A stretch of 64,000 bases of DNA from Apoderus coryli (GCA_911728435.2 OU452201.1:27528001-27592000); one strand, 5' to 3'; counted from the first letter of the stretch, positions 49,781-60,285 are shown. The notes: generated by a model not told the origin, from the letters alone. A program made the numbers and translations.

Positions 49781-50119
49781 TCAATAGTTGTAAATTAATA
49801 GTGCAATATTAATGTTATTAGAGTTACCTACCTATAAAGATAGGTAAATTTATTTAAGTACTGTTAACAGAATAAAAAAATAAAGTTCCTGTAGTAGGGA
49901 TTTTGTAGCCACAAAAACATTCCATGTCAATTTAATTAATTTATTATTATATTTTTTTGTAATTTTGTTTGTTTTATCTTGATTTTCGTAATTGTACATA
50001 AATGGATTTTTATTTTTGTTATTTTATATATGCTACACTGAGATGATTTATGTAAATAAATGGTATGTTTAATAATATGCATTTATCTAAGTTTTTTTAA
50101 TTTAATATTAGATCTAAGG

Positions 50120-50629
50120 TAATTTATTTATTTATTTACGGAAACATAAAACCGGCGTGACAATCACTGAGGTATCTAACTAATCTAATTAATTATAAGT
50201 ACAACATTACAATATCACAACCCCAAACCAATGCTCAATACTGATCGCAAAGCAGTTGTGAAAATCTGTTTTCTTACGTATTTACTTAAAGGTCTGGGGT
50301 TTTATTTACGACAATATTATATTGTGCAACAAGTACGGAATGATACTAAGTTCCAACTAGTACACGAATTTGCATACCTATGTGTTGGAAATAATCAATC
50401 CGTGCAAGTTGCACACTAGTTCTTCTACCACTATATTTTGTGAAAAGTCGCCTCATTAATTGAACCATTCTTTACTATACTACAGCAAAAGTTGCATTTG
50501 AACCATAGTAAGCAATGTAAATAAAATAACGCCGTAAAGAAATCCTCATATATTACTGCGGTGCAGCAGTTATTGAATTTTAATACATATTAAAGGAAGC
50601 AACACTAAAACACATATTTTATTTTATTT
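50120..50629. repeat. Repeat DNA with an imperfect palindrome (50322-50416)
   Basis: TTGTGCAAC with AAGTACGGAA and AGTTCCAAC on the left are matched on the right by GTTGGAA, ATCCGTGCAA and GTTGCACAC, around a spacer of about 25 bases. The TATTGTGCAAC edge also begins the palindrome at 57056. No gene seen; the 62-codon frame here is not believed. Confidence 0.5.
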
Positions 50630-51648
50630 TAAGATACACTACCCAGACAGATAAATAATCCAATTAAAGGGCAGGAAAAATTACAGAAAATTCTTAATAT
50701 CTAACACTAAATTTATATTCTGAGAAATATATTTTTTATACACGACAAAGTTGAATCAAAAATATCAATTTGCTCGGACACAGAGTTACAAGTATGACAC
50801 ATAAAATATAAAGGGGAACGCAACAACAAATTAGTACGCGGGGCCGGAAAGTAAAATACGATTCCGTTATTACGTGTACGTAGATTTGGGACACAAAAAG
50901 GAATCTGGCTTAAAAACTCTGGACAGTCAAGAAGTCCATTAATAATTTTAAAAAGCAATACTATAGCGGAATATTCTCTCCGACTATTTAATTATACTAG
51001 ATTAAAACGGTTTAGCAGAATATCATGAGGAAACCCAATGGATTGATAAACCCCATCAACCCGAAACCACAGCAACTTGGCAAAACGACGCTGGATTCGT
51101 TCAATATTAGTTATATGTATGGCATACATAGGATTCCATACTACGGATGCATATTCCAGTTTAGATCTGACAAATGCGTTGAAAAGAACAATGAGTGTTT
51201 GAGGTGTCACAAACTCTTTCGAATTGGGCACAATAACACCCAGAGATCTATAGGATGCTGAAACAATATTATATATAAGTAATGATTAGTAAAGCTCAGT
51301 TTACCATCAAACTAATACATTTATCAATATTCAGATAAAGATTATTACGGACACACCACTCATATACAACATTTAAATCGTCCTGAAGATGAGAACAATC
51401 TTCAGTACTATTAATGACATAATATACTTTAAAGTCGTCAGCATACAATAACAAACTATTTGTCAAGCCACTAGAAATATCGATAAAACACAGCAATGGT
51501 CCAAGGACAGAGCCCTGGGAAACACCAGATGACACTTTAAAATTTGCAGAACGAAATCCTCGACTCTCCACATACTGAAATCTATCCTTCAGATACGACT
51601 TCAAAAGCAGCAGTAAATTATAAGATAATCCATAACGACACATATACG
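50630..51648 (-). mobile_element. Non-LTR family B, copy 2
   Basis: 5'-truncated at RT block 3. Minus pieces: [31 protein letters not shown] and LLYADDFKVYYV (catalytic YADD) at 51643-51296; then [20 protein letters not shown] at 51231-50992; then the C-terminus [20 protein letters not shown] at 50958-50713. At least two frameshifts. Close relative of 41785-42330. Confidence 0.78.
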
Positions 51649-51882
51649 AGTATACATATTTTTTTTTAAGGAGAAGCTGGTTTTAATTAGTAGAGATACA
51701 ACCAAATTAAAAACAAATTAAGCCACTATTTAAAACTAGTTAAGTATATTGTATACAGTCAGCTGTAAAATTAATGCATAAATTCAATAAAAATTAAACG
51801 AAAACTTTTTTGGAAAAACGCTTTGAACCGTAATGTGTGATTGATTGATTGATTGTGTATTTTGAAACCTTACATTTATTTA

Positions 51883-52090
51883 TATAGGGTTTCCCATGTA
51901 GGCTGACGTGATCGACAATTTTTTTTTCAATAGAAGGCTCCATTTTCCATGTTACATCGGAGATATAAGAGAAGGGCCACAGATCAGAGAAGAGGTAGAA
52001 TTAAGTAGGGGTGCTTGGACATGCGTAGGGTTGAGAGTTCTATTAAAAAATCGTTGATGACGTCATGTCGCCTACATTGGAAACTCTGTA
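51883..52090. mobile_element. Short MITE (~208 bp)
   Basis: TATAGGGTTTCCCATGTAGG with TGACGTGATCGAC on the left matches the complement of the right end (TACAGAGTTTCCAATGTAGG). Arms are about 40 bp. A (GATT)n run lies just outside on the left (51838-51855). Confidence 0.65.
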
Positions 52091-52199
52091 AACATAAATC
52101 TTATGCCAACTATACCCAATTAAAAAAACCGTAAAACTAATAACAATTATTAATGTACTTTGGCATTTGGATTATTTAAGTTTATGTTTGCTTGCAAAC

Positions 52200-52689
52200 A
52201 TCTTTGCCTTTTTTTCTGAGTAATTGACTCGTGTTTTGAAGGTCTGCCTGCTTGAACTCTTCGCTCCTGATGTAACGCCAGGTCGAATTTTTCTTCTAGA
52301 AATGGAAGAAGGTTGAACACCTATTTGCCTTTTTCTGGAAGTGAGTATCGTATGAAAGAAATTTCATAAATTAGCAGAGTTTCTATGCACTTCAATGCTC
52401 TTGTTAATTTTGTCACTGTATTTGTCATGTCAACTGAATTACAGTTAGCAGCTATATTTGTAATTCTCTGAAACTGCTCTAACAATCCAGCAACTGCAGT
52501 TAAAGGTTTCTCGTCATTCAGGTTAACTTTTTTATCCAATCGTCACACCACTTACTCTATTCCACCTCTTCTTCCATTTTAGTGCGGATAAAAGCAAAAT
52601 ACTTATTATTATCGTTATAGTCATAGTCGATAATTAAATCTTCTGGATCACAAACTGATTTTAATTGATTTAAAACGCTTTCTTTCGAC
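52200..52689 (-). pseudogene. N-terminal fragment of an unidentified, probably transposon-encoded protein
   Basis: The minus frame starts at ATG 52689 (MSKESVLNQLKSVCDPEDLI), stops after EEEVE, and resumes at 52539 with DKKVNLNDEKPLTAVAGLLE and ITNIAANCNSVDMTNTV, then shifts to RVQAGRPSKHESITQKKRQR. A leucine-rich helical region followed by a GRPSK-type basic stretch is common in N-terminal parts of insect transposon proteins. I do not recognise the family. The stop and shift mean it is broken. Confidence 0.35.
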
Positions 52690-53214
52690 ATTGTTGAACA
52701 AAAAAGCACGCGATAACTAAGTAGATCCTAATCCATACTCGTATAATACAATAGTACCTACCAAATAAGAGCAAAGAAATAAAAAGGCACCAAACCTGCG
52801 AAAGCTTGCAAGCGGGCGTCACAGCTAGCTAGAGTAAAGTACTACATTGCAGCTCTATCGCAGTAAGAAATTAATTGTGAAAATAACCTTATTAAAGTTA
52901 CATAATTTACCGCGGTACAACAGCGAACTTAGCTGCACCGTGATAAACAATGTATTTACGCTCCCGGGGCATATTTACATTAGCTACTGATTAAAGTCCC
53001 CTGAGATGATTAGGACCATTTCCAGATGAATGTCTGTCTGTATGTATGTGCCAATTGAGCTAAATTTTGATATAATATGAGTTTGGCGGAGTCCTAGGAT
53101 TTACCCATTAGTTTTTGGTTGAAATCGCTTTAGCCCTGTGGTAGGGTTGCACACAATCCCCAAATTATATAACAGCAATGGGGGTCAAGTAGTACCTCAT
53201 TTGGAAGCATTTTT
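52690..53214. other. Intergenic DNA, nothing recognised
   Basis: No supported coding, RNA or repeat feature. Confidence 0.3.
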
Positions 53215-54385
53215 TATAATAATAAAGGCCTTTATTTTTTTTATTGGGCGAGTTTCAGTTCAATTTTAGTCTACTGACCAAAATTGTCTGTTCAGCTAAC
53301 CCAATTTCCATAACAAATACAATATAATAATAATCAGAGTATAGTAAATACAGTATAATACCAATTTATATATAACCAATTACAGTGTTACCTTTTTCAA
53401 AAACTTAACCAATTCCACAAAAAAATATTTTCAGTAACAAATAAACGATAATAAAAAAAGAAGAACTAAAGAAAAACACAGACAAAAAAAATGAAGGAGA
53501 ATACCTAATCATATAACAAAAATCATTTGCCTAGGAACCTGCATGGGTCATTTTAATTATCCCGCTTATTGAATGTATTTTAAGTGTTCGCTGTTTGCCT
53601 CGCCAATAAAATGTTATAAACGCGTTTTTTAAATTGAACATTATTTAGGTTTCTAACTTCTGGTGGCAGTTCATCCATACATTTCGTCATAAAGTAGGAA
53701 AACGATCTCTTGGAGAATTCCGTAGAATGAGCAGGTGTAGTAAGAGTATGTTTATGTCGAATGTTTATATTGTGTATGTCTGTTCGAAATCTTATCTTTT
53801 GATATAAATAAGGAGGAGTCTTGTAGTGCAGAATACTGTGAAAGCGGCAAGCCGCATGTAAATACCTCCTATTATCCATATTAAGCCAGTTCATGTCCAA
53901 AAGTTTATGGCATATCACATAGGTTAAGCATGGTGAGTATATGACGTCACACGGTGCTGAAATATTAGCTTTAAATTCATGAAACCTATTTTTATGCACT
54001 TATTTACATTTGTTATCAAATCTAAAATCTGAATCCAACAGCAGTCCCAGGTTTTCAACGGTCGATTTAAACTCCAATGGGGATCCCTCAATATTGATCA
54101 TGTGTTGATAATCCTGCAAAAAGCGAGTTCTATCACTCTTCTTGCCGAACACCATGGCTGTGGACTTCTCAGGAATCAACTTCAGACAATGTTTTTTGGA
54201 GTAGTCGCATAATGCACAAAGATCAGCATTAATTGCAGAGATTGCCTGTAATGCATCCCTAAGTTGGAATGACAAAGTTGCATGTCATCAGCATAGTAGT
54301 GCTGATCACAGGAAATAAAAGCAGAGGGGAAATTGGAAGTATAGACCGTAAACAACAGAGGGGCTAAAACTTTACAGCTTTACAG
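53215..54385 (-). mobile_element. Non-LTR family E, copy 2
   Basis: The 3' end is at about 53215 (TAATAATAAAGG). The RT remnant begins near 54375 (VLAPLLFTVYTSNFPSAF, then a YADD box), continues in the frame 54275-54000 (AVNADLCALCDYSKKHCLKL-like region, STAMVFGK, VENLGLLLDSDFRF), and then 53999-53580 (NRRYLHAACRFHSILHYKTP, YQKIRFRTDIHNINIR). A frameshift separates the two. It is cut on the 5' side where the 54435 element begins. Confidence 0.75.
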
Positions 54386-54471
54386 CAATAGGTTTCTTTT
54401 GAAATGTATCTTTATACTTAGTTCTCGAGAAAATTGCGTTTAAAATTTCACCAGGTAGTTGGTTTATTGAA

Positions 54472-54507
54472 ACATGTTTCGAAAGCAGTAGCTTTCATCA
54501 TCAGTCA
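54472..54507 (-). other. Hammerhead-like motif, copy 3
   Basis: On the minus strand: CTGATGA, extra T, stem GAAAGC, loop TACT, GCTTTC, then GAAACATG. The stem sequence differs from all other copies but still pairs fully. Confidence 0.45.
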
Positions 54508-54777
54508 CAAAACTTTTCACAAAACAGTGTCATAACCATGTCGGAACAAAAGTTAAATATAACTTGGTGCGAAGGAACACCCTATTGCTATATAGAGATG
54601 AATTTTAGTTAATATATTATTTATACTTCTTGTCAATATTATAAAAAGAAAACCAAACAAAACACTGTATCAGGTAAAACATATCGACTCATTGCACCAA
54701 GAGATCGCCAATAAAAACTCAAAATAAACGTTCAAACTAAAAAGAAAATGTCTGAGGTGTCATTAATTACTCAAAAT

Positions 54778-54931
54778 ATTCTTTTCTCTGCTAAATAATT
54801 TCGAATAGAAAGGGCAAATCGCCCATGATTTGTTTATCAAATGCAAATGTGTACTCAAACAAATGTGCAGCTATCTAAAATCATGGGCGATTTGTCTTTC
54901 TATTCGAAATTATTTAACAGAGAAAAGAATG
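54778..54931. repeat. Long hairpin (~55-bp arms)
   Basis: TTCTTTTCTCTG with TAAATAATTTCGAATAGAAA and AAATCGCCCATGATTT on the left are mirrored on the right (AAATCATGGGCGATTTGTC, TTTCTATTCGAAATTATTTA, CAGAGAAAAGAA) around a loop of about 40 bases. Only a few mismatches. The frame at 54830-55114 crosses it and is not believed. Confidence 0.75.
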
Positions 54932-55239
54932 TTTGATAATTTTTGGATGAATAAATTTGTGGAGGTGACGTTTTATTTGCTTTGTTTTAATACATTGCAC
55001 TCCACTGAGAGAATGGACTACTTCAAATTAATTAGTTGTTCATTACACTTCAATCAGGTGCCTAAGTCCTGGCCACCTTTTAATAAATACTTTATGTTAA
55101 ATTACAATAATTAAGTACTGATTCAGGCTTGTAGGGATTTAGAAAATATTTTTCTGTCTCTAAACTGTTTGACAAATTAAAATTTTGAGTAAATAGTGTC
55201 TAAATAAAATTAACTATTCACAAAAAAAAAAATTGGTAT

Positions 55240-55526
55240 TATTTATACGAGGGTTACAAAAAATATGGCTAGATAATCTATTGTGCTTTTAAACACCCTG
55301 TAATTTTCGAAATTACACTTTTTTCAATCAAAAACTGAATAAAATCTATCAAATATCTTTCGATTTATTTAGAAAAAGTAAAGAAATATTGACTTTTAAA
55401 GCCCTGTAGCGCCTAAATCAAGCAATTTTCTATATAGATAAGTTGAGCTAAATCATCGTCTTCTCGGCAATGGAATTTGTGCTATTCATTGTACACGTTA
55501 TTTCCGGACACCCTGTATATCTATAT
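55240..55526. repeat. Mariner-type repeat remnant
   Basis: Ends TTCCGGACACCCTGTATATC near 55503-55522, the typical outer end of insect mariner-like MITEs. A matching left end could not be found. Confidence 0.4.
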
Positions 55527-55677
55527 CAATTTTTTTGATACGATAGTTTCATGAACATTCCTGTATAAAATTATTCTAGGCCCAGGTTTCTATAACAATA
55601 CAATCAACTAATTTTAACAATGTTTGATCAATAATCACAGCCAAGAAACTTGAAATGCCAAAAATAATTATTTTAGT

Positions 55678-56238
55678 ATGTCCAAACCAACAACTATAAA
55701 AGATGCAATAAAAAAATGGGAAGAAAAGCATCCCAATCAACCAATAAGCGAAGCAACAGATGTTGGTTTCCAATTTCAATTTCCACCAATAGAGAAAATG
55801 GACAATTCGTTATCAGTGCTAACAAAATGCCGCAAATTAAGCTTATCAACGAATATGATTGAGAAAATTGCAGGTATAAGTGCACTGAAAAATCTTAAAA
55901 TATTATCCCTCGGACGAAACTATATAAAATCCTTTTCTGGCCTGGAAGGTGTTGCGGACACATTAGAAGAATTATGGATATCGTATAATTTTATAGAAAA
56001 AGTGAAAGGTATTCAGGTGTTAAAAAAACTGAAAGTATTATATATCGGAAATAATTTAATAAAAGAGTGGGCAGAATTTGTGAAATTCCAAGAGTGTCAA
56101 TCTTTACAAGATCTGATGTTTGTCGGAAATCCATTATATGATAGTATGGAGGAATCAGTTTGGAAAGTTGAGGCTATTAAACGATTGCCGAATTTAAAAA
56201 AACTGGATGGTGAGCCTGTGGTGCGTGATGACGAATAA
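55678..56238 (+). CDS. Dnal1: Axonemal dynein light chain 1 (leucine-rich repeat protein)
   Basis: 186 residues plus stop, complete in one exon; animal orthologues are about 190 residues. The LRR protein binds the motor domain of an outer-arm dynein heavy chain and microtubules and is needed for ciliary and sperm-flagellar beating. Seen: N-terminal [13 protein letters not shown] and [11 protein letters not shown], then LRRs ([70 protein letters not shown]) and the cap [12 protein letters not shown] with [17 protein letters not shown] directly precedes the TATG start, so a 5' UTR intron may end there. Poly(A) signal AAATAAAG at about 56412. Confidence 0.93.
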   Translation: MSKPTTIKDAIKKWEEKHPNQPISEATDVGFQFQFPPIEKMDNSLSVLTKCRKLSLSTNMIEKIAGISALKNLKILSLGRNYIKSFSGLEGVADTLEELWISYNFIEKVKGIQVLKKLKVLYIGNNLIKEWAEFVKFQECQSLQDLMFVGNPLYDSMEESVWKVEAIKRLPNLKKLDGEPVVRDDE

Positions 56239-56269
56239 ATAGATTAGTTTTTATAAAATTTGTATTTAT

Positions 56270-56744
56270 ATCAGTATAATTGTTTGTTTTATTGTTCCTT
56301 CTTGAACACATTAGTGTGTTTATAATGCATTAGTGATGGAAGAGCCCTTCTAGTGTGAAATTCTCCAATTTTTTTTTAATATTGTACGTAATGATATTTT
56401 GTAATGAAATAGAAATAAAGTCTTTTAATGTTGCTCATAAACTCATCTACACAAAATTTTCACTTGTAATATCACAAGAGCTTAAATGATTTTCGGAAAG
56501 TGTTTTGAGTGCAGGAACATTTTGAAAATTTTCTTAAAACAGTATTGTTGTTATTGACATATGTTGATGATTTGTTATTAAACGGTTCTGTCACATTTCA
56601 AAAAATTCTCACTTAAATATCGATACGCCACAAAAAAATTTGGTTGCTATGGTAATGAGTTAAAATTATTGGTTGAAAAGTGGAGGTGTGAAATTTTCAA
56701 ACACATCTCTAAAAAATATAGATTATTGAAAAATAATTCATTAT
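56270..56744. other. 3' flank of the dynein light chain gene
   Basis: Contains the likely 3' UTR to about 56425. Otherwise no feature is supported. Confidence 0.35.
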
Positions 56745-56814
56745 GACGAGGAGTGAAAATGTCGTCGTCTCCACAATATGATTCTAGTATAATCGTACTA
56801 AACCATTAAACCAT

Positions 56815-56850
56815 ACATGTTTCGAGGGTATATACCCTCATCATCAGTGG
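56815..56850 (-). other. Hammerhead-like motif, copy 4
   Basis: Minus strand: CTGATGA, extra T, stem GAGGGTATATACCCTC (perfect palindrome), then GAAACATGT. Confidence 0.45.
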
Positions 56851-57055
56851 TAATAAAATTATCGAATCAGAAAGTTATATTTAGGAATAATTAGAACGTC
56901 TATGAGACTTACGACATTGCGGATAAATTTAAATTGAAATGTGATATGATCAAAATTAGAAATTAAAACATCAAAACTTTAAATTGATTGAACAATGAAA
57001 AGTACATATTTAAGAATTTTTTCTTCTTCTTGGTATATCACACGAACTGGTGTAA

Positions 57056-57165
57056 TAGTATATTGTGCAACGAACATGAAATGACATATATTTCCTACGA
57101 GTATGATCATTAATCATACGAGTAGGAAATGGTCATTTCATGTGAGTTTCACACTATACTTTTTC
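57056..57165. repeat. Near-perfect palindrome (~50-bp arms, almost no loop)
   Basis: Left: AGTATATTGTGCAAC, CATGAAATGAC, TTTCCTACGAGTATGATCAT. Right: the complement AATCATACGAGTAGGAAAT, GTCATTTCATG, CACACTATACT. Confidence 0.7.
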
Positions 57166-57292
57166 TACGACTGTTTTAATGCTTTTGAATAAATTAAACA
57201 TAATTTTTAGGAAAATATTTGTGTTTTGAAACTTACCCCTGTTCGTAAGCCTAAATACGATAAGTTAGAAGTATTAAATTGACTAGGTGGAG

Positions 57293-57536
57293 TCATTGTG
57301 TTTATTATAATAAACACAATGGTGGTGTTAAACTATATTCACTATCACTGTTTTTGTGTTTTGAAATTAGCGAAATACTTAATTATAATTATTATTAATT
57401 ATAAATACCTAAACTGTCAATTTGGTGTGTTTGTATTGTCGGCGTTGCTATGGTGATTTTTCATGGCCGACGCTACTTTTGTCATTACCAAGAAATTTAC
57501 CCGTGCGTAATAAATATTTATTGAGCACGGGTAAAT
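57293..57536. repeat. Two further palindromes
   Basis: 57293-57320 is a perfect 28-bp palindrome (half-site CATTGTGTTTATTA). 57495-57536 is near-perfect (ATTTACCCGTGC and GCACGGGTAAAT around a self-complementary AATAAATATTTATT core). No protein-coding signal. Confidence 0.6.
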
Positions 57537-57689
57537 GAAAAACAGCATTGCAATGTACTACATTTTCAAATCATGATTGAACATATAATAGAGGACCTGT
57601 GTAAAGACAGTCGTGGAAAAACAAGTTTTCAGTATTTTTAGCTGTTATTTAAATTTCTTCAAGAAAAATTGTCATAGTTTGGTCAGTCA

Positions 57690-59345
57690 GTGGTAGACGG
57701 CTAAATCGATCGAAATGCAACAACTAGCCGACAGCAACAACACCAGGAACTACTAAATAGGCACACGAATGTTGATAATGCAACACTGCATCGGTTGCCA
57801 CATAGACTAACCCAACAACACCTGGGAGATATACCTTCTCTGCAAGAAGTTGATAAAGCTATTCGACAACTTAAAAACAACAAAGCAGCTGGCTCTGATG
57901 ACATATCTCCTGAGCTTTTTAAAAAAGGAAGACCAGTGATATTGGAAGGTTCTCATGTTCTAATAACCTAAATTTGGAACACCGAAACCGTGCCTGCTGA
58001 AATGCGAGATGCCTCAATTGTCACTATATTTAAGCAAGGGTATGTGGATACATGTGGATATATGGGATATACATGTGGATATATGGGACATATATGTGGA
58101 TATATGGGATAGGGTATGTGGTTTTACGCCCAACAGGGGTACAGCCCGGAATACAGGAAAAGTCACGGGAGCAAAATCGCCCTCTATACATAGGTTTTAT
58201 AGACCTTGTCAAGGCGTTCGACTTTGTTAACCGTGAGGCTCTGTGGAGTATATTGAAGCTCAACGGATGTCCCAGAAATTCATCCGGATACTTCGACTCC
58301 TTGACGATAATATGAAAGCAGCAGTTCTCAACAGCAGCGGACTGGGAGAACCCTTTCCAATAACAACTGGCGTAAAACAGGGTTGTGTTATTGCACCGAT
58401 TTTGTTTTCGATGTTTGGGGGAACGGTCATTCAACTTGTTAAGGATGATCTACCGGGGCGAATAAAGATCGTCTACAGATTTGATGGCGGGGGGCTCTTC
58501 AACCTTTGTAGACTGCAAGCTGGGAGGAAGATCGTATCCACATCAGTCATTGAGGTTCAATACGCGGGTGACAACGTTGTCCTAGCTGATACAGAGGAGG
58601 ATCTTCAATATATACTAAACGCATTTAATAGCGCATACAGGAGTATTGGGCTTGAACTAAATATAAAGAAAACACAGATTCTCTACCAGCCTGCACCAAA
58701 CACTGTGCCTGTCCCACCACATATTCGAGTTAACGGAGCCAGACTTCAGAAGAAAGAGAAACTCTCGATCTATTACCTCGGCAGCATTCTCGCGGCGAAC
58801 GCAAATATCGATGATGAAATTCAGCATCGTATAAGATGGGCAAGAAGGAGAGAGTCTGCAATAATCATAACATCGACGTTCCAAATAAGTTGCGAGTGTA
58901 TAATGCGATTGTAGTTCCTACCCTTACGTGTAGCTGTGAGTCTTGGACCACTTATCGGAGGCATTTAACCATCAACGATGTCTTAGAAGAATTCTCGGAA
59001 TCAAATGGCAGGACCGACGAACAAACATCCGCGTTCTGGAGGAAGCTGAATCAACTAGCATTGAGGCGTTCTTAAGACCAACATGAAGAAGTGTGGCTTA
59101 AATGTGAAGAACAACTGGGGCAGATCGCGAACGACAGACCTCTCGGTTTGAGATGGAGGCATGAGGATGCAAAGAGATAGCACCGAAAGGAGAGAGAACG
59201 CATCAATGGGGCAGCGCACCTACATCAGCCAGTAAATGGTGGTGATTGGCTGAGTCAATTTTGTGACAAGGTTTGCGGCTCGAGAATCCGTCTGTTTAGC
59301 CATCTTAGAGTTCACAACAGAAATTCTTGAGTTGGAATAATTCAT
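57690..59345 (+). mobile_element. Decayed non-LTR retrotransposon (RT plus C-terminal zinc-finger region)
   Basis: Pieces in several + frames: LQEVDKAIRQLKNNKAAGSD and SPELFKKG near 57835-57925; LYIGFIDLVKAFDFVNREAL near 58185; PFPITTGVKQGCVIAPILFS near 58345; VQYAGDNVVLADTEEDLQYI near 58555 (catalytic YAGD instead of YADD); ELNIKKTQILYQPAPNTVPV near 58650; then NHNIDVPNKLRVYNAIVVPT with LTCSCESWTTYRRHL near 58860; and a C-terminus near 59100-59330. Parts between the blocks are deleted. Different RT style from the other copies; RTE- or L1-like group by appearance only. Confidence 0.7.
58030..58115 (+). repeat. Short tandem repeat inside the RT remnant
   Basis: About three copies of a 21-bp unit (CATGTGGATATATGGGATAT and variants). 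It replaces RT sequence that should link the blocks on either side. Confidence 0.65.
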
Positions 59346-59813
59346 AATCGTTAACGAATGAATGCTGATGGATGTAACGCTATCTTTTTCTCCTCAAAAA
59401 GTAACAATGAGAAAGTGCTTTTCATTCTTTTAATTGTTTAAAAACAATTATGGACCTAAATATATTAACTACTTATACCCAATAAATAATCAGCATAATT
59501 TTAGCGTTAAATAATCTCAAGATAGTCATTATTGATTTATGTTTGAAAGTAGTTTGTTGTAAAATCCTGACGTAAATTTGAATCAGAAATATTTTAATTA
59601 TATTACACTTTATTCACCTTATTCTATCCGATATACATGTTTATACATTTTTAAAGAGCATCTACTGAATATAGTGAAATCACAATGTTAAAGACAAATA
59701 TTAATAAATTAATAACTTCGTACTCAGCATCACCAACAATAATTATCGAATACAGCTACTTTAGTAATAAAGATAAGTATATTTCAAATTTTCAACTGAA
59801 ATCCAAAATTTGA
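59346..59813. other. 3' flank of the MEA1-like exon
   Basis: AT-rich DNA, probably the 3' UTR and downstream region of the minus-strand gene. No other feature supported. Confidence 0.35.
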
Positions 59814-60112
59814 TTAAATGTTGCTTCCGCTGCTCTTACTTTGTAAACGTTTTAGTAACTCTTTCTTCCATTCATCTTCTGGTATATTTTTAGCCCATTC
59901 TGGTACAGCAGTGGGTGGCAGTGTAATACTTAACATTGCCTGTTTAACTTCTTCTACTTTGGAATTATCTAGATGAATATCAACTTTTTTGGAACTCGGT
60001 TGCGACCATAATTCTTTGACGAGAGTAATTTCAATCGGCTCTATTTCAGGAAGCGATTGCCCAGATGCAATGTCGTCCTGTTGCGTATCCTCTGACTCGT
60101 CTTCAGACGATT
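59814..60112 (-). CDS. MEA1: Last coding exon of a MEA1-like gene (male-enhanced antigen 1 family)
   Basis: On the minus strand the acceptor ATTTTGTAG is followed by 299 bases (two bases completing a split codon, then 98 codons and TAA). The exon encodes an acidic stretch (SSEDESEDTQQDD), PIEITLVKELWSQP, and the C-terminal signature KVEEVKQAMLSITLPP with AVPEWAKNIPEDEWKKELL. This matches the conserved end of MEA1 proteins (VK..M....LP...VP.WA..I.D..W), an animal family of poorly known function. Open coding sequence with good codon structure and a clean splice site argue for a working host gene. Upstream exons were not found within the window. Confidence 0.68.
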
Positions 60113-60249
60113 CTACAAAATGTAAATGACATAGTTTTAACTAAATAAATATCTAATTTTGAATTTGAAGCGAAATGTTTTTGACGAATCAAACAACATC
60201 ACCTCCACAAAATAAACAATATTACATCAAGGTATTCTGCCTGCGTCAG

Positions 60250-60285
60250 ACATGTTTCGAGAAAAATTTTCTCATCATCAGTGAC
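60250..60285 (-). other. Hammerhead-like motif, copy 5 (left inverted repeat)
   Basis: Minus strand: CTGATGA, extra T, stem GAGAAAATTTTTCTC, then GAAACATG. Identical stem to the copy in the right repeat. Confidence 0.45.

Larger units (their letters stand above)
46090..49030 (-). mobile_element. Decayed long non-LTR retrotransposon, split by two insertions
   Basis: Minus-strand pieces run from the endonuclease ([18 protein letters not shown] and TEVSDHF near 48544-48810; upstream [14 protein letters not shown] near 49010), through the linker ([20 protein letters not shown] near 47690; [12 protein letters not shown] near 47540), to RT ([46 protein letters not shown] at 46950-47264) and the C-terminus (46371-46105). 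It ends beside a (CT)n run at 46090-46107. Many stops. A MITE (47904-48551) and a family A 3' end (about 46525-46620) interrupt it. Lies in pgant2 intron 8. Confidence 0.65.
54435..54981. mobile_element. Non-autonomous relative of the tyrosine-recombinase element
   Basis: The right end, AATTTGTGGAGGTGACGTTT (54953-54972), equals the right end of the 60185-61868 element (TTTGTGGAGCTGACGTTT). The left end, AAAATTTCACCAGG, is a weaker match to the same terminus. A hammerhead-like motif lies 40 bp inside the left end, and a long hairpin (54778-54931) lies just inside the right end. No recombinase frame, about 550 bp in total. A right-hand copy of the motif is missing. Confidence 0.5.
56745..57165. 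mobile_element. Fragment related to the tyrosine-recombinase element (end plus palindrome)
   Basis: AAAATGTCGTCGTCTCCACA (from about 56756) resembles the terminus AACATCACCTCCACAAAAT of the 60185 element. The hammerhead-like motif follows 40 bp inside, as in the other copies. A near-perfect palindrome at 57056-57165 closes the piece. No recombinase frame, and no right-hand terminus was found. Confidence 0.4.

Noticed and set aside
49021..49075. TA-rich tract as a promoter or origin
   Set aside because: Simple (TA)n-type repeat with no supporting context.
54830..55114. 94-codon + frame
   Set aside because: Half of it is one arm of a hairpin and the terminus of a mobile element; no conserved protein.
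55576..55885. Minus-strand frames over the dynein light chain gene
   Set aside because: Antisense shadows of the LRR coding sequence.
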